DNA of 64,000 nucleotides from CAVROP01 sp050012175 (GCA_050012175.1 JBEKHR010000013.1:1-64000), one strand, 5' to 3'. Shown: positions 49,160 through 57,925, numbered from the stretch's first letter. Notes: generated from the sequence alone by a model not told the origin. Translations and numbers: made by a program.

Positions 49160-50194
49160 ATGCACGGACCCGCCACTGAACTTGAGTCATTCATCCGACA
49201 CCTTCCCAAAGTGGAGCTGCACCTCCATCTGGAGGGAAGCGTCCAGCCTGAAACTCTGCGTGAACTCTCGCGTTCCAAGGGGCGTCTGGAGAAGGAGACG
49301 CGGGACTGGATCTCGGAACGCACTGGGCAGAGATACCGGTACAGGAACTTCCAGGACTTTCTCCAGGCCTTCAAGCTGGTGACCTTGCTCCTGGAGACGC
49401 CTGGCGACTATGCTATGGCCACCGCCCGGCTGATCGAGGGGCTGGCGAACCAAAATGTGAAGTATGCCGAAGTCATTTTCGCCGCCGGAGTTGTGCTGTG
49501 GAAGAAGCAACCTCTCGAGGCAATTTTCGAGGCGGCGGCTTCGGCAGCGCGCGCGGCGCAGAAAAGCTTCGGCGTGCGGGTGCAATGGATTTTTGACGCC
49601 ATCCGCCATTTCGGCGTCGAGCATACGCGTGAGGTGCTCCACTGGGCCGAGCGCTTCCGGCCGCAGGGCGTGGTGGCTTTGGGAATCGGCGGTGACGAAA
49701 CCCGCGGTCCGGCGGAACTCTTCCCGGAGGTATTTCGGGAGGCGCGGGAAATGGGCCTCCATGTTGTTGCCCATGCGGGAGAAGCCTGTGGGCCGGAAAG
49801 CGTCCGCAAAGCGGTAGAGCTGCTGGGAGCCGAGCGCATCGGACACGGGCTCACAGCGGCCCGCGATCCGGCCGTGCTGGCGCTGCTTCGTGACCGCGAG
49901 ATTCCATTAGAGGTCTGCCTCACCAGTAATGTCGCCACGGGCGTGCTGGCTCGCGTGGAAGACCATCCCTTGCCTCAGTTTCTGGAAGCCGGCCTTGTGG
50001 TGACGTTGAACACCGATGACCCGGCCATGTTTGGGACAACCTTGGTTAATGAATATTTGCTGGCCGCAAAGACTTTCGGTCTCGCGCGCCAGCAAATCCT
50101 TCATCTTTGCCAAAACGCCATCCGCGCGGCCTTCCTATCGGAAGAAGAGAAGCTGGATTTGCTGAACAAGGCGCCGGACGATCCTCCTGCGTGA
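49160..50194 (+). CDS. Adenosine deaminase
   Basis: 345 aa from ATG 49160 (MHGPATELESFIRHLPKVEL). It converts adenosine to inosine, or a related aminopurine, in purine salvage. The zinc and catalytic residues are seen: PKVELHLHLEGSVQPETLRE (HxH), VVAHAGEACGPESVRKAVEL (His and Glu), ERIGHGLTAARDP (GHG), VCLTSNVATGV and VVTLNTDDPAMFGTTLVNEY (Asp pair). All family motifs are intact. The longer open frame upstream runs through the heptamer palindrome and is rejected. Adenosine versus adenine or other substrate is not settled. Confidence 0.9.
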   Translation: MHGPATELESFIRHLPKVELHLHLEGSVQPETLRELSRSKGRLEKETRDWISERTGQRYRYRNFQDFLQAFKLVTLLLETPGDYAMATARLIEGLANQNVKYAEVIFAAGVVLWKKQPLEAIFEAAASAARAAQKSFGVRVQWIFDAIRHFGVEHTREVLHWAERFRPQGVVALGIGGDETRGPAELFPEVFREAREMGLHVVAHAGEACGPESVRKAVELLGAERIGHGLTAARDPAVLALLRDREIPLEVCLTSNVATGVLARVEDHPLPQFLEAGLVVTLNTDDPAMFGTTLVNEYLLAAKTFGLARQQILHLCQNAIRAAFLSEEEKLDLLNKAPDDPPA

Positions 50195-50233
50195 CATGGA
50201 ACCCTTAGCCCGCATTTCTCACCACGGGTCTGG

Positions 50234-50597
50234 AAGGGCGGGGCTTCAGCCCCGCCCCTTGAGTTTCTACATTTTTGCTGAGATTTTCTGGCCTGGCGCG
50301 ACTTGCCCTCTCCCCCTTGGGGGAGAGGGTGGACCGCCGTCCCGATGCACTTCATCGGGAGGCGGGCCGGGTGAGGGGGTGGTGGGCCTGCGCCCGTCCA
50401 TTTGCAGTTCACATCGCGCCGCTGAAAGCATTGGGCAACGACCACGCGACGTCCAGCACCTTCTCGAGAAACCTGGGGACAGCGTTGCGTTGTTTGTGGT
50501 TTCAGGGCGTTGACCCCCTCACCCCCCGGCCCCTCTCCCCCAAGGGGGCGAGGGGAGAACGTAGAAACTTGACCGGCGGGGCTGAAGCCCCGCCCTT
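50234..50597. repeat. Composite inverted-repeat element, 364 bases
   Basis: Perfect 23-base inverted repeats lie at the ends (50234-50256 and 50575-50597; AAGGGCGGGGCTTCAGCCCC outward). Next inside are GTTTCTAC and GTAGAAAC, then a CCCTCTCCCCCTTGGGGGAG hairpin near 50310 and a GATGCACTTCATCGGG block. The core matches the region at 46088-46270 in reverse orientation. It fills most of the 603-base gap between the deaminase and the ABC transporter; nothing in the gap is coding. Confidence 0.65.
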
Positions 50598-50797
50598 CCG
50601 CCAGCCCACTAAGAGCGTCCAAACGTGGTGAGAAATCCGGGTTAAGCGCCTCCCGTGGCGTCGAAAGCCGCGGTCCAGCGGAACTCTTTACCGAGCTTTT
50701 TCGCGAAGCGCAGGCTTTGGAGTGGGGAACCTTGCTCCCGCCTTATCTTCCAAGCCAAAGGGTGGGGGAAATCGGTCCAAACCAATCGAGTCGGTCC

Positions 50798-51601
50798 TCA
50801 ATGCTTGTGGGGATGGATATGGGGGTGCGAGTGAACTTCGCCCGAGGGGTGGAGGTGGCGATGCACATGGATAAGGTTGGTTCGCTCCAGCAAGGCCGTC
50901 TCCCGCAACACCTCCGAGGGCTCCCCTTCTGCGACAACACGGCCCGTCTGGAGAACATAACAGTAATCCGCAATATCCTCGACGATCTCCAGGTGGTGTG
51001 TTGTCGTGATCACGGTCTTGACTCCCCCACGCCAGCCCACCAGGAAGTCGATCATTTGGCTTGCGCTCTTCGGGTCCAGGGCCGCCGTAGGCTCGTCGAG
51101 CAGGAGCACTTCGGGGTCAAGCACCAGCACCGACGCCAGCGTTACCCGTTTCTTTTCGCCCGTCGACAAATGATGGGGTGAGCGGTCTTTAAGGTGGGTT
51201 ATCTTCATGACCTCGAGCATTTGGGCAACCTGACTGCGCACCTCCTCCTTGGGCCAATGAAGCTGCAATGGGCCAAAGGCCACTTCGTCAAAAACCGTCG
51301 GGGAAAAAAGCTGGACATCGGGATTCTGGAATACCAGTCCTACCCGGCGTCGAAACCGGTAACCGAATTCAAGATCCTGTAAGCGATCCTCGGTGAGTGA
51401 CTCGCCGCAGAATAGAACACTGCCTTTTTCAGGGAAGGCGAGACCGTCCAGGATGCGCAGCAGGGTTGACTTGCCCGACCCGTTGGCTCCCAGCAGAGCC
51501 ACCCGCTTACCCGCTTTGATGGCAAGGTTCAGGCCGTCGAGCGCTGTCACCTTGTGGTAGCGAAAAGTGACGTCTCGGACCTCGAAAACCGGAACTGACA
51601 T
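50798..51601 (-). CDS. cbiO: Cobalt/nickel ECF-type ABC transporter ATPase, CbiO-like
   Basis: 267 aa ATPase of an energy-coupling-factor metal importer. It has Walker A ALLGANGSGKSTLLRILDGL, the Q-loop LVFQNPDVQLFSPTVFDEVA, the signature HHLSTGEKKRVTLASVLVLD and Walker B VLLLDEPTAALDP, with the His switch in TTTHHLEIVEDIAD. The C-terminus has ten His residues in the last 24 (HVHRHLHPSGEVHSHPHIHP), a likely metal-binding tail. It is the third gene of the CbiM-CbiQ-CbiO set, separated from CbiQ by a 262-base repeat region. Metal type (Ni or Co) is undecided. Confidence 0.92.
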   Translation of the reverse strand: MSVPVFEVRDVTFRYHKVTALDGLNLAIKAGKRVALLGANGSGKSTLLRILDGLAFPEKGSVLFCGESLTEDRLQDLEFGYRFRRRVGLVFQNPDVQLFSPTVFDEVAFGPLQLHWPKEEVRSQVAQMLEVMKITHLKDRSPHHLSTGEKKRVTLASVLVLDPEVLLLDEPTAALDPKSASQMIDFLVGWRGGVKTVITTTHHLEIVEDIADYCYVLQTGRVVAEGEPSEVLRETALLERTNLIHVHRHLHPSGEVHSHPHIHPHKH

Positions 51602-51863
51602 TCAGATCTCCCTAATGGCGGGGCGTTCTGTTGATAATGTCTTTCTCATGCGGGCGGCCTTTTCGCAGCCCCGTCAGGGGTCCCGCAAGGCGGGATAGCA
51701 CAGGGCGCAAGCCCTGGGGTAGGGAGCCCTCACCCCGTCCCGCAGAGCGGGACACCCCTCTCCCGCCCGAGCGGGAGAGGGGACGGGGGTGAGGGAGAGC
51801 TCGCTGACCCATCCCGCCCTGCGGGACCGTGGGCTACATTCTTTCGCCCGCTCCGCGGGCTCC
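51602..51863. repeat. Palindromic repeat region inside the metal transporter operon
   Basis: Contains GGTCCCGCAAGGCGGGAT, the hairpin CCTCTCCCGCCCGAGCGGGA-type sequence and CGTCCCGCAGAGCGGGACAC. The core uses the same CCCTCACC...GGGTGAGGG framework as other repeat clusters. It lies between cbiQ and cbiO and is non-coding. Confidence 0.6.
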
Positions 51864-52673
51864 CTATCGCCCGAAATAGAATCCGCCTGAAGCGAGTACC
51901 ACAAATACGGCCAGCATGATCCAATCGATCGTTGATGTCTGGAAGTCATCCAGCACATACACTTCGCCTCGAAAGCCTCTCGACAGCATGGCACTGTAAA
52001 CCTCGCCGCTGAGTTGAAGGCTCTTGGACATCAGAACTCCTGCGCTCGAGGCGGCCACTCGGCGGCGTTCGGGACCCTCCAGCTTTCCCACCATCCGGCT
52101 CCGGCGCGACTCAAACATATCGTGGGCGGTTTGAAGCAGCAAGAGAATATAGCGGTACGTCATGCCCAGAATCACGACGAAGACCACGGGCACTTTGAGC
52201 ACTCGAAGCGCCTTCAGCACGTGGCTCCAGGGTGTGCAAAGTATCAGCAAGACCGATAACGTTGCCGCGGTTTCAACTCGGGCCACGAGGTAGCACGCGC
52301 TGGCCAGCCCCTGGGCCGTGACCGGCCAATCGAGTAGTGGAAGGCGCAACACCTCCCGGCCAGGGACAATGAATGGAGCGGGCAGCGCGATGACCCCGGT
52401 AAACAAGAGGATTGCAACCCAGACCCGCTTGGCCAGGATTCCAAGAGAGACGCGAGACATTACTGCCATGCTCACCGCGACCGCGAAAACCGCGCCGATA
52501 ACCCAGAGTCTGTGGGCCATCGCTGACACAATCACCAGGGCCAGGATTCCGATCAATTTGATACGTGGGTCGAGACGCTGGAGCAAGCCGTCGGTCTTCG
52601 CGAGTTCTTCCGCATAAAGAGCTCGCTCCATCGCACTAACAAGACTTGAAAGGGTCCGCTCAACAAAATTCAT
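51864..52673 (-). CDS. cbiQ: Cobalt/nickel transporter transmembrane subunit, CbiQ-like
   Basis: About 269 aa from ATG 52673 (MNFVERTLSSLVSAMERALY). At least five hydrophobic helices, including IKLIGILALVIVSAMAHRLW and VPVVFVVILGMTYRYILLLL. The coupling helix has AHDMFESRRSRM (the ARG-like signature in front of the ATPase contact), and SGEVYSAMLSRGFRGEVYVL ends the domain, typical of CbiQ. This is the scaffold T-component that works with CbiM and CbiO. The gap to CbiM is 171 bases and filled with repeats, so the operon has been stretched by insertions. Confidence 0.9.
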   Translation of the reverse strand: MNFVERTLSSLVSAMERALYAEELAKTDGLLQRLDPRIKLIGILALVIVSAMAHRLWVIGAVFAVAVSMAVMSRVSLGILAKRVWVAILLFTGVIALPAPFIVPGREVLRLPLLDWPVTAQGLASACYLVARVETAATLSVLLILCTPWSHVLKALRVLKVPVVFVVILGMTYRYILLLLQTAHDMFESRRSRMVGKLEGPERRRVAASSAGVLMSKSLQLSGEVYSAMLSRGFRGEVYVLDDFQTSTIDWIMLAVFVVLASGGFYFGR

Positions 52674-52734
52674 CCGGTACCTACAAGAGGCTCTCGATCT
52701 TGGGTGGGGACATCCCAATCCTCATGTGCCCTGC

Positions 52735-52792
52735 TGTCATTCTGGGTCCTTCGCTGTCATCCTGAGCGCAGCGAAGGATCTCGCTCTGCCCG
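52735..52792. repeat. Dispersed GTCATTCTGAG element inside the transporter operon
   Basis: Contains GTCATTCTGGGTCCTTCGC and GTCATCCTGAGCGCAGCGAA followed by GGATCTCGC, i.e. two partial copies of the element also seen at 21241, 54070 and in the tandem array. A further fragment GAAGAATCTCGCCC lies at 52810. Confidence 0.65.
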
Positions 52793-52844
52793 CTCAGGAT
52801 AAACTGCGCGAAGAATCTCGCCCTGTACTTTTCCGCCGGCATGC

Positions 52845-53966
52845 TCAGGACTCTCCCGTGTGGCTCTTCATCGAGTCTGCTTCTTGTGAGCTGCCTCCGT
52901 GTGCGAACAGCGAGCTGGCGATCCGGAAACCCAGGATGATGATGCCAGAACCGAACATGGCGGAAAGTACGTAGCCAAGAGCCGGTCGCCGGACGAACGA
53001 AGGAGCGTACTGGGGAAAGGGTGCAGTCCACACGGAGTAAAGGCGGTCCAATCCTTGGGGTGCTCGTGGGGGCGGCGCCAGGTTCCTGGATGCCGCCGCG
53101 ATTCTCCGCCGTGCCGCTGCATCGGAGAAATCGCGCGCCCCCCACTCGCCCCAGGCAGCGCCGCCCGCTAAGATACCCAGAGGAGTCAAGGCCAACAGCA
53201 GGGCCAGGGCGGTCCAGAGGGGTTTCAATGTACTCCAAGCGCCTCGCCCCGTAACTTGGCGGAGTTCTTGATCGCCTCGAGTTGCGCCCGGGGCTGTGAG
53301 CTTCAGCAAGGACGGATTCGCGCGCTGGAAGTAGGCCACAACTCCACCTGACAAGACCATTTCGGCGAGTCCGGCAAAGCTCAAGTGTCCAATCATCATG
53401 GCCGGAATGGCAATGCTCAAAGGGTACGGGGCATACAAAGGCGCTCCGCTGAGGTCACGGAAAAGCAGCGGCTGAATACCTAACTCAACGGCCGCACAAA
53501 ACGCGGCTGCGTTGATTGCGGTGTAGCCCGCCAATGCTGCCGCGACGACTCTTCGCGATGACGTGATGGCCGCCCGGCCGGCCAGAAAGCGGTAAACAAG
53601 ATATGCTACCAGAGAACCGACAATCGCCATGTTAAGGCAGTTGGCCCCCAGCGTGGTGACGCCACCGTCCCCGAAGAAGAGAGCTTGGATCAGCAGCGCA
53701 ATCGAAATGGCGAGGATGGAAGCCCAGGGGCCGAGGACTATGGAAGCGATGGCGACGCCCAGGGCGTGCCCGGTGGTGCCGCCGGGCAGCGGCAGGTTAA
53801 ACATCATCACCAGGAAGGAAAATGCGGCAAACACTGAAAGCAGCGGAATAAGCCTTGTGGTGAGCAGTCGCTTCAACCGGCGCAGCGCCACGTACCAGAA
53901 CGGCGCGGAGGTTGCATACAGGGCCGCGCAGGTCGCCGGACTTAGATAGCCATCGGGAATATGCAT
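52845..53966 (-). CDS. cbiM: CbiM-type metal-binding permease with PDGLE-like C-terminus
   Basis: About 373 aa. The start MHIPDGYLSPATCAALYATS is diagnostic: in CbiM/NikM proteins the second residue His and its neighbours bind the metal. Helices follow with MMFNLPLPGGTTGHALGVAI, ALFFGDGGVTTLGANCLNMA and GIQPLLFRDLSGAPLYAPYP. The C-terminal 120 residues (LALTPLGILAGGAAWGEWGA and the last membrane segment) resemble the CbiN/PDGLE domain that is a separate subunit elsewhere, so this is a fused form. It is the substrate-capture subunit for Co or Ni. First gene of the set, behind the palindrome at 53998-54023. Confidence 0.92.
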   Translation of the reverse strand: MHIPDGYLSPATCAALYATSAPFWYVALRRLKRLLTTRLIPLLSVFAAFSFLVMMFNLPLPGGTTGHALGVAIASIVLGPWASILAISIALLIQALFFGDGGVTTLGANCLNMAIVGSLVAYLVYRFLAGRAAITSSRRVVAAALAGYTAINAAAFCAAVELGIQPLLFRDLSGAPLYAPYPLSIAIPAMMIGHLSFAGLAEMVLSGGVVAYFQRANPSLLKLTAPGATRGDQELRQVTGRGAWSTLKPLWTALALLLALTPLGILAGGAAWGEWGARDFSDAAARRRIAAASRNLAPPPRAPQGLDRLYSVWTAPFPQYAPSFVRRPALGYVLSAMFGSGIIILGFRIASSLFAHGGSSQEADSMKSHTGES

Positions 53967-53997
53967 AGGAATCAGCTCGTCAGCATAGCACATCCTC

Positions 53998-54023
53998 ATT
54001 CTACAGTATTATGGTTATAGAAT
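53998..54023 (-). promoter_or_regulatory. Inverted repeat upstream of cbiM, possible metal-regulator site
   Basis: ATTCTA (53998-54003) and TAGAAT (54018-54023) are perfect inverted repeats with a 14-base spacer, 32 bases from the CbiM start. The spacer contains TATTATGG and TATAACC-like sequence that could also be a -10. A nickel or cobalt repressor (NikR or similar) might bind, but the sequence does not match a known NikR site. No cobalamin riboswitch core was seen. Confidence 0.35.
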
Positions 54024-54069
54024 TCGTGTTACCCGCTCAGCGTGACATCCGTGCGCTCGCCTGCCATGC

Positions 54070-54115
54070 TGTCATTCTGAGTCCGCCATTCTTATTGGCG
54101 GACGAAGAATCTCGC
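54070..54115. repeat. Dispersed GTCATTCTGAG element with a variable hairpin
   Basis: GTCATTCTGAG is followed by GTCCGCC, a 9-base loop ATTCTTATT, GGCGGAC and then GAAGAATCTCGC. The inner hairpin differs from the one in the array units, while the outer flanks are the same. It lies in the 420-base gap between cbiM and the ThuA-like gene; the rest of that gap has no gene. Confidence 0.65.
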
Positions 54116-54357
54116 TCTGGACTTTCCCGCCGAGAAACAACAGGGCGAGATGCTTTTCCGGGTCCCGCTCTGCGGGACAGTGACGGGGCGCTCTCCAAGA
54201 CGCCGGTGCGTAAATCCGTTGCTTTCAGCGGTTCGATTGCGCCGATCTCGCGCCAACGTCCTGGTATCACGGGTAGCCGTTTTCGGCTATGAACGCTCAG
54301 GATCACGCGCCAATAGCTTTCTTCAACATCCTCTGCACGACCACGACTTGCGAGGGT

Positions 54358-54363
54358 TATAAT
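54358..54363 (+). promoter_or_regulatory. Candidate -10 element of the ThuA-like gene
   Basis: A perfect TATAAT lies 24 bases before the ATG at 54387; GGAGGT follows at 9 bases before the ATG. No good -35 at 16-18 bases is seen. Confidence 0.35.
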
Positions 54364-54386
54364 GGCCACCCGGAGGTCTCATTATC

Positions 54387-55175
54387 ATGTCTCGCATGCT
54401 ATTGGCATTTCTTTTGGTCTTTGCATGTCTCACTCCCCTGCCCGCTCAGACGCCACCCAAGATCAGGGTCCTGATTTTGACGGGCGTTTCGAACCACGAC
54501 TGGCGCGCTACAACTCCGCTCCTGCGCGAAATCCTGGAGCGCACGGGGAAGTTCGACGTTCACGTCAACGAAGAAGTCCGCGGAAACACGCTTCAAACCT
54601 TTTCGCCTTATGATGTTCTGCTGCTCAACTACAACGACTGGAAGAATTCGGGCCCCTGGTGGGACGAGGGCGCGCGCCAGGCGCTGCTCGACTTTGTGAG
54701 AAACGGCAAGGGCCTTGTTTCCTACCACGCTTCCAACAATGCCTTCTGGGGCTGGCAGGAATTCGACAAGCTGGTGGGAGGCACGTGGCGCGAGACGGCT
54801 GGACATGCCCCTTATCACGCTTACACCGTGAGCATCGTTGACCGTGACCATCCCATCACCAAGGGAATGCCCGCTTCTTTCGCCGAAACAGACGAGCTTT
54901 ATCATCGCCTCTCATTGCAGCCCAACATTCACATCCTCGCCGCCGCGTTCGATGACCCTAACAATTGCCACAAGCCCGGCGAGGGTTGCGGCACAGGAAA
55001 GGACGAGCCGCTCATCTGGACACTTCCTTACGGAGCAGGCCGCGTATTCCAGACCGCGCTGGGACATGACGTGAAGGCCATGCAGAGTTCCGGTTTCATC
55101 TTGACCCTTCAACGCGGCGCCGAGTGGGCCGCCACGGGACAAGTGACTATTCCCGTGCCTGCGGACATGAAGTAG
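54387..55175 (+). CDS. Secreted ThuA-like domain protein
   Basis: 262 aa with a signal peptide (MSRMLLAFLLVFACLTPLPA). The ThuA domain is a glutamine-amidotransferase-like alpha/beta fold: KIRVLILTGVSNHDWRATTP, YDVLLLNYNDWK, GKGLVSYHASNNAFWGWQEF, VDRDHPITKGMPASF and PLIWTLPYGAGRVFQTALGH. ThuA proteins are linked to trehalose or other sugar metabolism; export suggests a carbohydrate-related role at the cell surface. The ribosome site GGAGGT supports the start. It is followed by another exported protein gene. Confidence 0.9.
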   Translation: MSRMLLAFLLVFACLTPLPAQTPPKIRVLILTGVSNHDWRATTPLLREILERTGKFDVHVNEEVRGNTLQTFSPYDVLLLNYNDWKNSGPWWDEGARQALLDFVRNGKGLVSYHASNNAFWGWQEFDKLVGGTWRETAGHAPYHAYTVSIVDRDHPITKGMPASFAETDELYHRLSLQPNIHILAAAFDDPNNCHKPGEGCGTGKDEPLIWTLPYGAGRVFQTALGHDVKAMQSSGFILTLQRGAEWAATGQVTIPVPADMK

Positions 55176-55318
55176 TGTTCCGTGGACCGCAGCAGCGTGA
55201 ATCCAAGAGCGTCGCCCGGTAGGGTAGAATAGGTGACGGCGTGAACAACCCTCGAGCCGGCTATGGGCTCGCGTGCCGGGAAGCAGGCCAAGCCCGATGC
55301 CCGGCAGGAAGTCAGCCG

Positions 55319-56107
55319 ATGATGCACTCCGCAGGTCGTGGTCTCGCCTTCTTCTTGTTGGTGGGCTTGCCACTGCTTTTTGGTGAAGCAGCCCGGGGAC
55401 AGCAAGAAGAACCGGCGCCGTTCGAAATCCGGCTTCCTCCTGAGATTCGCTCGGAGCAGGTGCAGGCTAAATACTTCTTAACTGGACAGTTTGGGGCCCA
55501 CGGAGAATCTGTGAAGGCAGAGCCGGAGAGGAACGCGTACCTGATCGGCACATCCGTGAATCATCAAGCCGCAGAAACACTCAAAGTCATTTTATATGCG
55601 CCTGGGTGCCAGATTGTGACTATCGTTGTTCCCTCGTTATCTGAGTCTGAGAAAGCCACAGATGTTTCCTGTGAGGACCTCCCTCCTATAACCTTCAACG
55701 GAAGAGTGGAGCTGCCGGAACCTCTTCGCAGCCGGCATTACGAGGTGGAAATCACCTACATGGCCTACTGGGCGCATGATTTCTTCGGTATCGCGGACGG
55801 GCTAATAACCACCTTTCATCTGGCGCGAGTGACGCCAGACGAAGGCGGTGCATTCCAGGTCCTTCTCCCGAATTTCACCAAGGACGCCGTCACGGAATCC
55901 TTTCATCGTAACGCCGGGCTCCAATTCATCGCTCGAGAACGCGATACCGGCAACATCGTTTCTTTCCTCGTGCCGGCCAACGAGGAATGGAAGAACTTGC
56001 GCGACCTTCCACTCAAGCCGAAGTATCATACCCCGGTAGTATTCAAGCCTCTTCCTGAATCACCTCAAAAGCAGATTATCGGACCGAAGCGGGAGGACGT
56101 GCGCTAA
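55319..56107 (+). CDS. Secreted hypothetical protein, 262 aa
   Basis: Start MMHSAGRGLAFFLLVGLPLL is set by AGGAAG eight bases upstream; the longer open frame is rejected. The N-terminus is a signal peptide ending near FGEAARGQ. The mature domain appears beta-rich (FEIRLPPEIRSEQVQAKYFL, ILYAPGCQIVTIVVPSL, SRHYEVEITYMAYW) and has two Cys residues that could bridge. No family is recognised; it is like the extracellular beta-sandwich proteins frequent in Acidobacteriota. It lies between the ThuA-like and methyltransferase genes on the same strand. Confidence 0.7.
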   Translation: MMHSAGRGLAFFLLVGLPLLFGEAARGQQEEPAPFEIRLPPEIRSEQVQAKYFLTGQFGAHGESVKAEPERNAYLIGTSVNHQAAETLKVILYAPGCQIVTIVVPSLSESEKATDVSCEDLPPITFNGRVELPEPLRSRHYEVEITYMAYWAHDFFGIADGLITTFHLARVTPDEGGAFQVLLPNFTKDAVTESFHRNAGLQFIARERDTGNIVSFLVPANEEWKNLRDLPLKPKYHTPVVFKPLPESPQKQIIGPKREDVR

Positions 56108-56125
56108 CGCGACCCAGGGTGATCC

Positions 56126-56896
56126 ATGCCTCCTAACTTCGCGGAATACTACGACGCGGTCATTAATTGGAAGAAGCGTCTGTCGCGCGAGATGCCGCTG
56201 CTGGAAGAACTCGCCCGCAGTGCCGGCCCGCGAGTCCTTGTGCCGGCCTGTGGGACGGGCGGGCATGTCGCGGCGCTGGCCGAGAGGGGCTTCAGCGTCC
56301 TTGGCTTCGACTCCGATGAAGACGCGGTGGCATTCGCCCGGCAACGAATCAACCAAGAGGCGGATGCCATCTCAGCGGCCGGCGGCGAAGCCAAAGTGAG
56401 CCTCCTGAAGATGGAGCAAGCCGGGGAACTCGGCCCCACCCACAACGCAGCCTTCTGCTTGGGCAATGCCCTGCCGGGCATCTCGGGCGAGGGGCAGTTG
56501 CTGGCAGCCTTAAAAGGCATTGCAGGCGCCTTGCGAGCTGGAGGCATATTGCTCACGCAAAACCTCAACTACGACCTTCGATGGAAAGAGAAGGCCCATT
56601 GGTTCCCGCTGCTTTCGGGAGAAACTGCCAAAGAAGAAGTCTTGCTCGTGAAATTTGCCGACTACGAACAAGAAGCTATCAACTTTCATGCCATGTTTCT
56701 GGTGCGCGAAAAGGCAGGGGCAAAGTGGCAATCTCACGTCAGAAGCTCTCGGCAGATCCCTCTTTTTCGCAACCTCCTCGCCCAGCTTCTGACTCGAGCC
56801 GGTTTTGGGAAGGTGCGATTTTGGGGCGATTACGCCAAGTCACCGTTCGATCCGGCAAAATCGAACGACCTGCTGGTGGCGGCAGAAAAACTGTAA
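56126..56896 (+). CDS. Class I SAM-dependent methyltransferase
   Basis: 256 aa. The SAM-binding glycine motif is VLVPACGTGGHVAALAERGF (motif I) with VLGFDSDEDAVAFARQR as motif II acidic residue. Motif IV/VI follow in AAFCLGNALPGISGEGQLLA and ALRAGGILLTQNLNYDLRWK. The type is that of methyltransferase domain 25/UbiE-like enzymes acting on small molecules. It begins 18 bases after the secreted unknown, so co-transcription is likely. Substrate unknown. Confidence 0.88.
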   Translation: MPPNFAEYYDAVINWKKRLSREMPLLEELARSAGPRVLVPACGTGGHVAALAERGFSVLGFDSDEDAVAFARQRINQEADAISAAGGEAKVSLLKMEQAGELGPTHNAAFCLGNALPGISGEGQLLAALKGIAGALRAGGILLTQNLNYDLRWKEKAHWFPLLSGETAKEEVLLVKFADYEQEAINFHAMFLVREKAGAKWQSHVRSSRQIPLFRNLLAQLLTRAGFGKVRFWGDYAKSPFDPAKSNDLLVAAEKL

Positions 56897-57040
56897 CTCT
56901 CGCTTCCGGTTTCTGCCGGGGGTCTTCGGGTGACGCCAGCCTGAAGGCCTTGTGAAGCGCATTGAACTCTAATGCGGGGAGCGGTGGTGGGCGATCCAGC
57001 GCGCAGGGTTCTTGCAAATTCTCGAGAGGAGTGAAACGAG

Positions 57041-57925
57041 ATGATGAATTCGATCCATAGAAGACGATTCTTGCAAAACGCGGGACTCGGGTTGACAGCT
57101 TTTGCCTTGAGCCGCAATGGGCAGCTTCTGGGTAGTCCTTACGGCATGCCCATCGGTTTACAGCTCTATACAGTCCGTGACCACATGGAAAAGGACCTGG
57201 AGGGAACGCTCAAGAGGGTGGCCGAAATTGGATACCAAGTGGTGGAGTTGGGCAGTTTCGACTTTTATGGAAAGAAGCCCGCAGAGCTCCGGCGGATCCT
57301 GACTGACCACGGCCTTACGGCGCTCAGCATGCACTTCACTGAGTCCCAGCTCAAGTCTGACCTCGAGAAGCACCTTGCGGAGGCGAAGGAATGCGGCATC
57401 ACTTACATCGGACTGGCCAGCCTGGACGAGCAAGACCGGAAGTCGCTCGACGCCGTCAAGCGAGATGCGGAATGGTTCGATCAAATCGGCAAGTCTGTCC
57501 GCGGTGCAGGCTGCCGGTTTTTTTATCACGGCCACAACTTCGACTATGCCGCCGTGGAGGGTGCGGTCGTGTACGACGAGCTGATTCGTAGGACGGATCC
57601 CAAACTCGTTAATTTCGAGTTGGACTGCTTCTGGTGCGTGCGCGTGGGGAAGGACCCGGTAGACTACTTCCACCGTTTCCCGGGGCGCTTCCCGCAGCTT
57701 CACCTCAAGGACTTGAAACCCGGCTACCCGCCAACCACTGGGGAGGACTTCCGCCCTGGGGCCTTCACCGAAGTCGGCCAGGGCGTCATCGACTGGAAGA
57801 AAATTTTCAAGGCCGCACGCGAAGGCGGCATGAAGCATTTTTACGTGGAGCAGGACGAGTGCGACCGAGACTCACTGGAAAGCGCGAAGATCAGTTACAC
57901 CTACCTGGACAACCTGAGCGTTTGA
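57041..57925 (+). CDS. Tat-exported sugar phosphate isomerase/epimerase-like TIM barrel
   Basis: 294 aa. The N-terminus MMNSIHRRRFLQNAGLGLTA holds a twin-arginine signal (RRRFLQ). The barrel has GLQLYTVRDHMEKDLEGTL, RVAEIGYQVVELGSFDFYGK and the metal-binding residues in FFYHGHNFDY, FELDCFWCVRVG, QLHLKDLK and FYVEQDECDR. This is the AP_endonuc_2/xylose-isomerase-like fold. The ribosome site GAGAGGAG precedes the ATG. Such exported enzymes in Acidobacteriota often accompany sugar-acid or polyol degradation; substrate unknown. Confidence 0.9.
   Translation: MMNSIHRRRFLQNAGLGLTAFALSRNGQLLGSPYGMPIGLQLYTVRDHMEKDLEGTLKRVAEIGYQVVELGSFDFYGKKPAELRRILTDHGLTALSMHFTESQLKSDLEKHLAEAKECGITYIGLASLDEQDRKSLDAVKRDAEWFDQIGKSVRGAGCRFFYHGHNFDYAAVEGAVVYDELIRRTDPKLVNFELDCFWCVRVGKDPVDYFHRFPGRFPQLHLKDLKPGYPPTTGEDFRPGAFTEVGQGVIDWKKIFKAAREGGMKHFYVEQDECDRDSLESAKISYTYLDNLSV

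Noticed and set aside
53967..54386. Cobalamin riboswitch upstream of cbiM
   Set aside because: No B12-box-like sequence or multi-stem structure was found on the minus strand, only dispersed repeats and a short palindrome.
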